Source of the DNA: Chrysolina oricalcia
Lineage: Eukaryota; Arthropoda; Insecta; Coleoptera; Chrysomelidae
Reading direction: 5' to 3'
Assembly: GCA_944452925.2 (NCBI GenBank)
Contig: OX101811.2
Location: 49,519,156 to 49,583,155 of the forward strand
Length of the DNA stretch: 64,000 nt
The notes under the pieces are model-generated. The model saw only the letters and a list, made by a program, of their open reading frames with translations. It ran no database searches and was not told the origin of the DNA. A program made the position numbers and the translations under genes. Within the stretch, counting starts at the first letter, position 1; every line of letters begins with the position of its first letter. Below, piece by piece: positions 10,421 through 22,400 of the stretch.

Positions 10421-10936
10421 ATAAGATACTAAAATGATTTTTAGTTATATTTTCGCTGCGCTCGCGACTCTACTTTTCATTTCAATAAACAAGTTATCTT
10501 CATCATAAAATCCTGAAAAAAAAAATAGAAATATACATATTTCGTAGTAAAATGATCTCAGTCGCTTGATTATATCAATCAATGATTCAATCAGTTTTTT
10601 CTTCACGAATAAATTCATTCGGCACGGACCGCAAACATGTGTGTACAACGTAAGTTAAATGTATAAGCGCCCCCACCAACGCTAGGTTATTAACAATTTT
10701 GGATGAATAGTCGTTAAATCGCTAACAATTTTGTATAGTTATTCTGTCTACGTAAGTTTAGTCAGGTTAGGTTAGGTTGGCTAGTAATTCACGCATTTTC
10801 AACTCAGTTTGCCTTCTTCTTGTCGGTCATTTAAACTCACCGCTATTATAATAACCAATCATAGAGCGTACCGTGCACTTTATTGTCGTCTCATTTCTCT
10901 CAGTTAATATGACGGCTATCGAAAAACGTTCGAAAG
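10421..10936. other. Unassigned; includes a short palindrome-family scrap
   Basis: No gene seen. Positions of about 10902-10950 (CTCAGTTAATATGACGG onward) match the terminal part of the palindromic element at 12339-13272. Around 10745-10785 a GTTAGGTTAGGTTGG stretch recurs in similar form near 30050. Confidence 0.45.
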
Positions 10937-11636
10937 GATGAAAGTTTTGTGGATTTCTTCCTCGATTCCGCCTCTGATTTCATCGCTGACTGTTTCCTTC
11001 AATTTTCCCATCTCTTCCTCGATTTCATCTTTGATTTTCTCCATCTCTGTCTCGACAGTCCCTATCCTTCCAGTCGATTCGCCACGCCACGCCACAAAGT
11101 TCTTCTTTCATGGTATTCGAATTTTCTAGAAGTTTCTCTTGAAGTTCTTCCTTCAAACTATTCGAATTTTCTAGCAGATTTACTTCCAAATTCCTCGAAC
11201 TTTCTTGAAATTATTCTTTCAGACCACTCGAATTTTCTAGAAGTTTTTCCTGAAGTTTTTCTTCCAGATTATCCGAATTTTCTAGCAGCTTTTCTTTCAC
11301 ATTTTTCGAATTTTCTAGAAGTTTTTCTTGAAGTTTTTATTCCAGATTATTCGAATTTTCCAGAAGTTTCTCCTGAAGTTCTTCCTTCAGAGTATTCGAA
11401 TTTTCTAGCAGCTTTTCTTGAATTTCTTCCTTCATTCCGTCGAGTTTACTCATTATGGAACCCAAATCAATTCCAGAAACTTCGAATAAAAAGTTTTCTG
11501 GATCCTCGCCCTCCTGGATTAATCCCTCTGCAAGTCTTGTTTGAAGCGCGGCCTTTTTACCACTTCTGTCAAGTTCCCTCTCCTCCAGTTCTTGCTTCAA
11601 TTCCGCAATCTTCAATTCAACTTTCCTCGAACACAT
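10937..11636 (-). pseudogene. SAP-domain gag of an LTR retrotransposon
   Basis: The minus-strand ORF starts at 11636 with MCSRK. Residues of about 8-45 form a SAP-like motif (AELKQELEERELDRSG). An acidic EEGEDPENFLFEV stretch follows, then a coiled coil of 15-residue repeats built on KEELQEKLLENSN. A nonsense codon ends the frame near 11337, but the repeats continue to about 11115 with frame breaks, followed by EIEEEMGKLKE-type helix to 10937. It lies 3' of an LTR and a candidate primer-binding region, in the correct order for gag. Protease, RT and integrase are absent, so this is only the 5' end of the element. Confidence 0.7.
11115..11410 (-). repeat. Repeats within gag (15-residue units)
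   Basis: Repeated GAATTTTCTAGAAG/CAG and TTCTTGAAGTT blocks encode copies of QEKLLENSN. Spacing is 45 bp where intact, irregular elsewhere. Confidence 0.75.
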
Positions 11637-11657
11637 TTAGTCTTAGTCTATGTCTCA

Positions 11658-11805
11658 CAGTCTATTTCATGGGTCACCAGTCTATTATTATTGTCTATTT
11701 CACACAGTCTATTTCCCGGACACCAGTCTAGTATTATTATTGTCTATTTCACTCAGTCTATTCCACGGCCACCAGTCTATTATTATTATTGTTGTCTATT
11801 TCACA
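11658..11805. repeat. Leader tandem repeat, three units of about 47-49 bp
   Basis: Three copies of a unit beginning CAGTCTATT start at 11658, 11705 and 11754, each with an ACCAGTCTA core and ATT triplet runs. They lie in the untranslated leader between the LTR and gag. Confidence 0.85.
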
Positions 11806-11949
11806 CGCGAGAAGTGTATCAGTTTATACTCCGTTAATGCACACAACTGTCAACTTCACGAAAAATGTTTATCAGTCACTGACTATTTTTCGCGAAAACT
11901 ATTGTCCGAAATACACAAACTGTCTACTTACACGAACACTCTGTATTTA

Positions 11950-11971
11950 AACATCGCACTTCTGTCACCAA
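11950..11971 (-). promoter_or_regulatory. Candidate primer-binding region
   Basis: Directly inside the LTR the minus strand reads TTGGTGACAGAAGTGCG, the position and style of a tRNA primer-binding site in Ty3/Gypsy-like elements. The matching tRNA is not identified. Confidence 0.45.
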
Positions 11972-12289
11972 TGTAGAATATTTATAGTCTGATTCATTCT
12001 AAAATAATTTATTTAACGAAATACAATAATTCACAATACTCTAATTTATATAACAATCACTCTACTATTTATATTCGACTTTCACTTCACTGACTGTCTG
12101 TCTGTCCCTCTCTGCTGCTTGGTTCTTTTTATATTCACCGTTCACTGCTCCTGATATTTCTAGAAAGTCTTAGGAACGTTCTCCGAATAGACCAGATTCA
12201 TCTCGAAGCAAAGCGCCTCGGAAATGATTGGCGGTCACGCATGGTCTACGTGAGTGTTCAGGCCCGGCATCGCCCGCAGCTTCGCCACA
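11972..12289 (-). mobile_element. 5' LTR of the SAP-gag retrotransposon
   Basis: 318 bp from TGTGGCGA to TTCTACA on the minus strand, with GAATATAAAAAGAACC as a TATA-like block and AAATAAATTATTTT near the end as a polyadenylation signal. It is homologous to the solo LTR at 1586-1932 and is followed by the primer-binding region, leader repeats and gag. Confidence 0.78.
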
Positions 12290-12338
12290 TTATTGTTTGT
12301 TCATTTGTTGGATGACAGGATGTCAGTTTAATAACATA

Positions 12339-13272
12339 CAGAGTTAGTCAAATGTATTGAACCACCCATTTTTCTCAGTTAATATGATGGTTATCGAAAA
12401 AAAATCCGGATGAAAGTTGAGTTGAGTAAATTCAAATATGTTTTAGATGTGACATTGGTGGAGAAGTGACGTCATCGGCATTTTTTTTAATGGAACCATA
12501 TGTCACGTTTCGAATCGCAAGAAAGCTTGTTTTTTTCTCACTTCAGTCTTACAAATATTATTTTAACTCTCTCGATAGGTACAGTGTGTTTCGTATTTTT
12601 ATTTTTATTATGTCCACCTCTGTAATTCACTTACCAATTGTTCAATTTGTTCAAAAAAAAATTTCAATCGGGGAATATAGCCATTAAGATATTTTAAGCG
12701 ATATGGAAATTTGAATTAGACAGTGGCGTACTTAACTTTTTACAAAAAAATATTTTTCATTAGCTACATTGACAGTTGTTTCTTCAAAAAATTCGTGCTC
12801 TTATCAATGGATTAATTTCGATTTATAATACTTAAAATTATCCCAAACATCGTAAGTGAAATTTTTAATGAAACAACTGTCAATGTAGCACATAAAAAAT
12901 GTTTTTTTAAAAACTTAAATACGCCACTGTCTGAATCAAATTGCCATATCGCTTAAAATATCCAACTGACTACGTTCCCCGATTGCTATAAGTGGTGGAC
13001 ACAAAAATATCGAGAGAGTTAAAATAATACTAGTACTGCTGAAATGAGAAAAAACAAGCTTTCTTGGGATACTAAACATGACATGGTTCCATTTAAAAAA
13101 AATGCCGATGACGTCGCTTCTCCACCAATGGCAAATCTAAAAAATATTTGAATTTATAGAAAGGTGCAAAGTGGAATACCCTTCAACTTTTATCCGAACT
13201 TTTTTTCGATAACCCTCATATTAACTGAGAAAAAATGGGCGGGTCCATACATTTGGCTAACTCTGTAAATCG
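12339..13272. mobile_element. Near full-length palindromic MITE (0.93 kb)
   Basis: The two halves are imperfect reverse complements from the ends (ACAGAGTTAGYCAAATGTAT) to a centre near 12810, where ATTGACAGTTGTTTC faces GAAACAACTGTCAATG. It has no coding capacity. A scrap of its end lies near 10905. The terminal sequence differs from the CAGGGTGT family. Confidence 0.75.
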
Positions 13273-13429
13273 GACTAGTCAAAAATAAAAGGTATAAGTA
13301 TTCAATATAATTAAAATAAATCAAATTACAGTTTACTATATTTTGATGATTTAACTATACGATCGATAAGAATCTGTATAATTTTCATAGCACAATGACT
13401 CGAATTCGTCAATGATCTGAACTACCGGA

Positions 13430-14215
13430 ACCATGTTGAAGTGTTGAGCAAAAAAGTGTTCTTTGGATGATACGCCTTGCGTATGGTCTCTAACGAATTG
13501 GGTACGACTACGGCCAAAAAAGTTTGCCATACGCTAATTGACACATTAGGTATATGGTATTATTTTCTGGGGAACCTGCAATAAACAGCGCTTCAAGATG
13601 CTTTTCACTCTGCAGAAGCGTGCTGTTCGTTATTTCTTTAAGGTTGGGGCAGAACATCCTCACCCTACCTTCTCTTTTTATCCTGGAAACGGTGTGTCTA
13701 GTTCATTCATGATATTATCACTTGCATGGTAATAATCCGCGTGATACATTTTCCGAATGGTCTTTCAAAAATTGTATGAAATTGAATGCCTCAAAAACTG
13801 TTTCAGCCCACTTGAACGGCAAAAAAAAATTGGACTGTCTAATTATAAATGCGAATATAGGAACAAGTACGTTGCTCCTACTTTTATCTGTTCGTTGTTT
13901 CGGAACTTCTTTAGATTCCGATATGAATTGTAGAACTGCTATTAAGAATTTCAGCGACAAAAAAAAACTACCTACTATGCTATTCTCCAATTGAAGAATA
14001 TTTTTAATAAAGACAACTACTAAATGTGTACTATGCCCTTGTGTACTCTCGAATTAGTTATGATATAGTGTGGGTATTTACATCACTGGCTCGAAGATTA
14101 TTGTTTTCACAAAAACGGGTAATTAGACTTATAATTGGCATAAATCGAACTAACTCATGTAAACCATATAAAGGAAATAGGTTATTAACGGTATATACAT
14201 TTATAAATTGATTTT
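13430..14215 (+). pseudogene. LINE reverse transcriptase C-terminal remnants
   Basis: Plus-strand frames with several breaks. SLDSDMNCRTAIKNFSDK near 13910-13960, YYALVYSRISYDIVW near 14027-14070, and SQKRVIRLIIGINRTNSCKP near 14110-14165 are typical of the thumb and C-terminal region of jockey/CR1-type RT. An earlier piece (LQKRAVRYFF near 13610) looks like a second copy of the same region from another insertion. No catalytic core is present. Confidence 0.6.
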
Positions 14216-15714
14216 GGTTGTCAAAAAAAAATATATACAATACACATAATTCTGATAATCATTACTATGGAACCAGACATGGTGGTTTGCTACAGATACT
14301 TACAGAACATCACTTTATGAGAGAAGTCCCCTATACAGTGCTATATAGTTTTTCAATACTCTTCCCGGCATTATAAAGACTGAAAAAAAGAAATACGTTT
14401 AAAAAATCAACTACAATCCTATTTAAGTGATAAATTTTATTGTAATATAAGTTTTTGGAAGATAGTTAAAGAAGGGTATGCTTTTCTGGGTCCCATGCTC
14501 CCGGTCATAAGATTTTGCACACTCAGAGATCGACGAAAAAGAATACGTTTTCCAAAAAGTTTACGTTGAAACCATTCTAGAATATCTTCAAATAAGTTAT
14601 TTTACAGCAGAGTTTGTGAAGACAAAAAATGGTAAAATAGACATTTTGCCAACACAGCTTATTTGCGAAACCTAGGTTTCGAAGTAATATAGATAATTGT
14701 TGCTAAATCGATGAAGTACAATTAGTCAATAATTGAATAGCAATGTTGTCATTTTGCATTTTTTCACAATAATTGATAAGAACTTTTAAATAAGATAAGT
14801 TATTCTAGATTGAAAAAAAAATACCACTAAAATACTCATTTCTAAGCTTGTAGAAGAATTTGTTTTTTTTTTCAAGAACCGCCCTATATCCTATCAATAG
14901 CATATCCTCCTTTTTATAAATTGTGATATATTTATGTATAGTGAAGAGAGTGTACTTCGATTTATATGTTGGCTGCCTGTCAATGAGTAGATAATCATCT
15001 GCCATTGGGTTCCTTGGTTCGGGTCAAATTAAGTATCAACTAGTGACTGTAGATGTCACAATTTACTATTTATGTATATGTATGTGTGAGTGTATTTATG
15101 TTTATGTATATAACAAAAAGTAACTTGTGACATCTATAGTCACTCGTTGAAACTATGAGTGGATTTGATTTGATTTTGAGAGCTTCCAGAAATCCTTTCT
15201 AACGAGTGGGTTACCACGAAACAGCTGTCAAAGGTTGGAACTGTCGGAATCAAATCGTAAAATACTCTATTTTCTCTATGTTTTTGTATATATCTACATG
15301 TATCTGTAAGTGTTCATGTCGTCTATACAGTTGTTTTTGTTTTGTTTATGTAACAAGATTTACTTGTTTTACATATCCAATACCTGTATATGTATGAAAT
15401 TGTATCTCATTTATTACTATGTCTGTTGTTTCTCATTTCATGTAATATTTATACCGTTTAGGTTAAATGTGTGTATGGGTTTACAGTTATACATTAATTT
15501 GTATGAGTGTTAAGTGTAATAATTCATAATCATTTGTCAATGAGATGTGAATTTACAGCAAATAATAATTTAATAATCTGTATTTGATTTAGAATGTGGA
15601 ACTAATCACTGCTCAGAAAATCACTATTATAAATACAAATTTAACTAAATTGTAAACCCCCGAAATGGGAAATAGTTCATATGTTTATAAAAAAATTCTG
15701 TTTGGCTTTTTTAG
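14216..15714. other. AT-rich DNA before the first visible GMPS exon
   Basis: No GMPS N-terminal exon was recognised here or further left. There is one clear stem: 15041-15060 (TAGTGACTGTAGATGTCACA) pairs with 15127-15146. The rest is unassigned. A splice acceptor at 15713-15714 ends the stretch, which is probably intron. Confidence 0.5.
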
Positions 15715-16499
15715 GGGTTTGGACAAAATACAGCCTGTGTTATTAACCCATGGTGATTCGATAGACAAGGTAGCTGATAATTTTCGAGCAATAGCACAAA
15801 GTTCCTCTTTTTGTGCCGGCATTTTCAATGAGAAACTGCATCTGTACGGCGTTCAGTTCCACCCTGAAGTAGATTTAACTACAAATGGTAAAATCATGCT
15901 GAAAAATTTTCTATTTGATGTAGTAGGCATGACTGGTAATTACACTATTCAAGGAAGAGAAGCGGATTGTATCAAATACATAAAAGACACTGTCGGGAAC
16001 AATAAAGTTCTTTTGTTACTCAGTGGTGGTGTGGATAGTACAGTTTGCGCAGCATTATTGCACAAGGCTTTAACACCCAGTCAAATAATAGCCATACATA
16101 TAGATAATGGATTTATGAGGAAAAATGAAAGTTTCAACGTGCATAGTACTTTACTGAAAATAGGCCTTAACTTGAGAGTCATCAATGCAGCTTCAAATTT
16201 TTCTGAAGGCACCACAATAGTACCCTTAGATAAAAGTAATTGCAGAACTGTAATTACTAAAATGCTGTGCATGACTTCCTGCCCTGAAGAGAAGAGAAAG
16301 ATTATAGGGGACATATTTGTTAAAATATCCGACGAAATTGTTGCAGATCTCAATCTAAAACCCGAGGAAGTATTTTTAGGTCAAGGAACATTGAGACCAG
16401 ATTTAATTGAGTCCGCATCTAAACTGGTTTCTTCGAAAGCTGATACAATAAAAACCCATCATAATGATTCAGAGCTGATAAGAAAATTACGAGATGAAG
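15715..16499 (+). CDS. GMPS: GMPS exon (amidotransferase end and ATPPase core)
   Basis: The acceptor TTTTTTAG precedes 15715 and the donor is GAAG|GTAATT. The first base completes an Arg codon from the missing previous exon. The open frame runs 50 bp further upstream into the intron, where an ATG at 15665 is not a likely start, because the protein homology begins exactly at the acceptor. Confidence 0.92.
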
Positions 16500-19400
16500 G
16501 TAATTAACCATTATTTACTATTATTCTGAAACTGATTTCTAAATTCAAAGTTATAATCTTAAAAGAGATGTGGAAAACATCCAACTTATTTCTTGGCATA
16601 TTTTTTTGGGATTTTAACCTTCCACAGTCTGAAAATGAAAAAATATATAATCGAGAAAATCAAAAGGATAAGTTATTACGTTTACGAGACTCTTGTGTTG
16701 AAAAAATTATTTAATTTGTCAGTGACATCTGAAGAAGTAAAAAATAACAGAATGGTGATTGACTGACACGAACACCCTATGGCAAATGTCACTCTAAAGA
16801 ATTTCTTGCAAAAAACGATCCTATTATTTCTAAATATAATGTAAATAGGGTTTTCAACAAGTTTTGATAACTGAGGAAGATGTAGCCTCGTCAAATAAAA
16901 AAATTATTTAGTTATTATTATTTTTGGTACTGTAGGTTTTTCCGGGTTTTTCCTGCAGTTGGAATGGCAAATGCGTCACCTTTTTTTGTTAAGTCTCCCC
17001 GGAGCGCATATGGTGGTGGTATAGTTTTTCCAATATCAATTGCAACAACTCGTATAGGTTCAAAGGAAACGCCGCGGTACACGTGACCTCAATTGACGTG
17101 CGGCAAAATTCAGAATATTTAGCTGGAGAGTCATAAATCATCATGTATATGAGGTGTCGGCATATCAAACGAAATTGTCGGTAAGGCTTTGAAAAGAGTT
17201 TTTATGATCTGCAATTGATATTGGAAATACTATACTCTCTTTCGTATGCACTTATGTTCAGATCAGAGAGATTATCACCATTATAGTCTATATAATACAT
17301 ACCTATTTCAATTTACATTTTTAGTTATACTTGTAAGCTTTGTCGATAAGTTGAAAAACTTCTGACTTTGAAGTATATTTTAACTTTGACTTTGTTTTTT
17401 AAGATAATAGAGAGTTATTGCAAACTGAAATAAGTTTACTTATTCACAAGAAACTTTAATTAAAGAATCCTTGTATTGTGATTTGTAATTCTGTTTCGTT
17501 ATGGTGTTATTGCAACAACCTTCTTTCTAGATGCTTTTAGTTGCACTTTATTTTGACAAGTACGTCAAATTTCAAATATTTTCATCTATTCATCCCAAAC
17601 ACCATCTCATAACATCATTGGTCTAAAATAATTTGTATGTGCTGCCGAATAGTTTACAAAGAAAATCATTTTTGAATCAACTGTGGCATAACATTTTTCA
17701 CATCTTTCCAAACAGCGCATCCGTTTGCAATATGCTTACGAGGCACTTCTTGAAGAAGAATAATATTGTCCTCGTACGTAAATCTTACACGTTTTTAATA
17801 TTTTTTCCTCATGATTGCCTACTTTGAACTTACAATTTTCTCACACAAAAGCTACTACTATGTTTTGATGCTCACTACAAATTTATAGGTTATGAGTTAT
17901 GATTCACAAAAATTTATTAATAAAGACGACTTAAAGAAAAGTTTCTATTCCTTTATTTAAATTAAATGCGGGATGCCTGTATTTTAATAAAAGATAATTG
18001 TAAAGGACATTGAATATATGTCGAATAAAGGAAAACTTTATTAAAGTATCATCACAATAGAGGTTGCAATAACTCTCTAATGTCTTGTAAACGCATAAAC
18101 TTTGAGATAAATTGATTAATTTGATATTCCACACTTGTATTAGATTTCCTTAATTTAACATTTTTTTATTTTTAGACTGGATAATTATAATCCCCCCAAC
18201 AAAATCCGAGAAACAAATTTTTTCCACAGAACCAAACTTTCAGCCCATATCAAACTTATGTACTGAGTGTCTTAGTCTACTCATCACCCTGAGTAGTTTG
18301 AATGAGAACAAATCACATTTCATTACAGTAAAAGTTAGGATCCTACCATGACATGTTTTATTGCAATATTTTTTTACTAGGGTTCAAGTTTTTTTTTCAC
18401 GGTGGTCTTTCCCAATAAAATTTTGATTTTTCATTGGTTGATATTAACCACTCTTATTCAAAGATTGTCACTGGGTAAATTCATGTTTTTTGTTCATTGT
18501 AGGGTTGTCATGTTTTGTAACGTTTGTTTAAAAACCATAAGTGAAATCTGTTTTTTGTTGAAAATTTAAAACATGTTCTTTTCAAAAACAACTCAACAAT
18601 TTCACTATTCAAGAGATGTTTCCCACCCTCAATTCATAACCCTACAGGTTATCCAGGGCTCAGACTAGGTCATTATTTTTTTTCAAAAGGTACATGTATT
18701 CGGAAATTTGTCACAACTGAAAATTTTGAATTTTTGAATGAATTTCCCTGCGACCAAAATTGCGAAAAAAATTGTTAATATCTATAATGAAACTAAATGA
18801 ATAATTTTCACTGAAAAGGTTTACAAAACCTCGACGATCGTTTCGCTGTACAACAGCAAGTGGAGAAGATAATCTACATTACAACTTTGCTGTGTTCTCT
18901 TAAATACTCATTGTAACTTGATTCGAATGAAGTTGAGGTGTTTTGAATTATTAGTGAGTGTGTTGTGTTGTTTTTGTATTGAAGTTAATAAATACAGTTT
19001 AGTTTGGATCGGAGTATTATTTAGAAATACGAACCGAGGAAGATCGTAACAATATCAACAAGCATTTTCATCAAGTATCGACTACATCAATTAAAAAAAG
19101 TTGTTGCTTTTTACATATTTCATATCTGTTCTCCGAGTCTAACCCCTGGTTTTCTGTGATTCTTGCTTGCCACAAATGGGAATTTCCACTCCTAATAACA
19201 CAATACATCATTATACAAGCCAATTTCCAAGCCAATTATTTTCAGGGAGAGTAGTTGAACCGCTGAAAGATTTCCATAAAGATGAAGTGAGGTCCATTGG
19301 TAGGGATTTAGGTTTACCACCTGAAATAGTGATGAGGCATCCATTTCCTGGTCCTGGTCTCGCAATAAGAGTCTTGTGTGCCGAAGAACCTTATATGGAA

Positions 19401-22400
19401 AATGACTTCTCAGAAACACAAGTATTAGTAAAAATTATAGTCGAATTTCATCAAATGCTGCAGAAGAAACATGCTTTGTTAAACAGGGTGGAGGGAATAA
19501 TAAATGACGAGGAAAGGTAATTATCAGTGTGATAAATTCTTGTACAAATTGCCCAAAAAATTAGCATTCTAAGTAACGTTAATTCAAATATGAATCTGAA
19601 AATCTACCAACTGAAAAAATTAATTGGTCCATCTTGAGATGAAGAAAAAATGTCATCAAAATTAAATCACCCTTCATAAGGAGGTAGAAAATGTCCATTT
19701 CTGAAGAAAAGTTTGCTTTTCTTATTTCTGTCATCAATTTGTGCTATTCAGTTTGAAAGAGAATCTCTTTCTGTGGGACATTATAGGACAATATACTCCA
19801 GATATTGATTTTGCGGAGGAAATTCACATCCTGAGATGATCATTTGAGTGTTTCAACCTTCCACAGCTTGAAAAAAAAAACATCTTAGAAAAAAATAAAT
19901 ACAAATCAACTAAAAAATACTTTCTGCGTTGCATTCTTACTTCTAGCGAATTAGAGGGATGTATTCCGAATGAAGAAGACTGGTGTAAATCTTAATAACC
20001 AGAAAATCTAGATTGGTATTGGTACATGTTTTACTCCAGTTTTGAGTTAGCCTACATTATGAATCAAAATTCACTGGCATCAGTAGCATTTGCGAAACAT
20101 ATTCTACCTTACGTTTCCATTACCTTACTTTTTTGCTTGCGTTACCTTACCTTATTTTTACATGAACTAGCCTTTAACGTCAAGTTGTGAACGTGTGTTT
20201 TGATTTGATATGATTGACTTTTCCAGTTACGTAATGACGTGAACATTTTTAAAAAAGCGTTTTGTTGCCAAATCTCTTCCTCAAAAATTAAAGTCTATTT
20301 TTCGGGTTATAAGATGTTAATAATTTTCACAAAAACAAAAAATCTCGAGATTTATATTGCATATTTACGCTTACTATGAGACATTGCCAATTTATGTCTA
20401 CTACCCAATTTTTGAATAAAGTCAAAAAATAACACTGTAGTTGTTTTTGAAGGATTCAAGACAAGATGTTTGTTTTGGTACCTCTTGACATACCACACAT
20501 ATATCAATTAGTATTTTTCTTTTAGGGATATGCTGTTGCTAATTTCCAATAAGCAAAAGTTAGCAGCTACGTTACTGCCAATACGTAGTGTTGGAGTGCA
20601 AGGAGATTGTCGCTCTTATAGTTATGTTGTGGGCATATCATCTGATAAAGAGCCAGATTGGGATGAAATGGCCTTCCTTTCTTGTCTTATACCTAGAATT
20701 TGCTGTAATGTTAATAGAGTGTGTTATATTTTTGGTGGTATCGTCAAGGAATCTCTACCAGATGTTACTCCCACTTACCTGACCAGTAATGTTCTTAGCA
20801 CTCTACGACAATGTGATGATGTAGCCACGGGGGTAAGTGAAAGTTTAGTTGTTATACAATTGATTGAAATTGATTCAAGACCTGTTAATTTTATTGACCT
20901 ACCTTGTTGTAAGAGCTAACTAAAAAGGGAATCTAATGAGAGTTATCTAATATTGAGTACTCAAAACCGTCAATAGTAAGGACAAGAGAATGGCGTAAAA
21001 ATTATTCCCATATCACCACGTAACACATGACCTGTAAATTTAAATGTGTCACATGAAATTTACATTACTGATAAGGATATTGAATGCAATTTCTATTTAA
21101 CATATTAGAGAGTATACTTGATGTAAAATATGCTCCAAAACCGCATGAATTATTTTCATAAAGACGATGTGAAAATATGATGATAGTATTCAGATGTTAA
21201 ACATTTTGTCATTGTGTACTGTTGTCGAGAGTCAGTATTATACGGAAATCTGATATATTTTCTAATCAAACTATTACTTTTCACTTCTGACAGATGTTTC
21301 GGTAACGGTAGGGTTGCGTTCATAAACTTATTGTATCAAAATGTTAAAGTGTCATTGATTATAGTGATTCATGAAATTGAGGTTTTGTTTGGTCATGTTT
21401 TATCTACATCTAAAGTTGATATTACTTTATTAATTAATTATCAATACATTGAATACCCTTACACAATTTTGGGAACTCATTAATATAACAGTAATAACAG
21501 TAACCCTGCCAATTGATATTAAGTATATTGGAGATATCGCGGGAATACAAAATACGATCAATAAATTGTCGAAATTCTGTTATTATGGTTATTCTTATTT
21601 CGTAATGATCGAACTGTGAACACACAATAAACCCAAACCATCAAATAAGTTCCCTGTCGTTTTTATTACTGTCAGAGTATATCATTACTCTTTATAGAAG
21701 CAGAGTAGGTAGAGTTTACTATCAGTAGGTTTCTGAACGATTGTCAATGCATACTCTAGGAAGCTAGAATACGTTTATGAACGTTACGGAAGTAAGCAGA
21801 CGTTACTCAGTAAGTTTATGAACGCAACCCAGGAAGTACGAAGCATAGCGTTGTCCGTTTTGCTGCTGTCACTCCGGTATATTCCATTCATTTCACATAA
21901 GTGTTTGAAGACGGAGAAGTACTCAAAACGTCACCCAAAAAACAGAAGTGATTTACCAAAATAATTCAATACAGGAGCGACGAATCGCAGACAAATTGAA
22001 TTTGAATAATTTTTCCTCTAGGAACAATTTATTGGTGGACGCAATCATTTTTCGGAGTGAATTATTTTTTCCATTCTGTTATAGACTTATTATAGAAAAT
22101 TATGTGTAAAATGTTATGGGAAGTATTGAATTACTTATGAGTCAATTTCATATCGGCCACAGTTGTTTTTAGCCCCTGATCATCAGGAAATTGATAACTA
22201 AAACCGGCGTCGGTCAACGGCAATACTTGATTAGGTTCTACTAATTTCAGTTCAGGTAGTTTTATTAAATTTTGGGTAACTCTCCTGATTGTTTTACTTA
22301 CCTATGAATGTGAAATAATGATAATTCAATATTCCACGGAAATTATAATTCTTCACCCATCCTTCTATCCCTCGTAAACAATTTTAAACGTGTATGAATT

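Noticed and set aside
10949..11837. Plus-strand ORFs of 260 and 98 codons, Phe/Ser-rich
   Set aside because: They are antisense to the gag repeats and leader repeats.
15665..15714. ATG at 15665 as the GMPS start
   Set aside because: The bases before 15715 are intronic in character, end in a good acceptor, and would give a protein lacking most of the amidotransferase domain.
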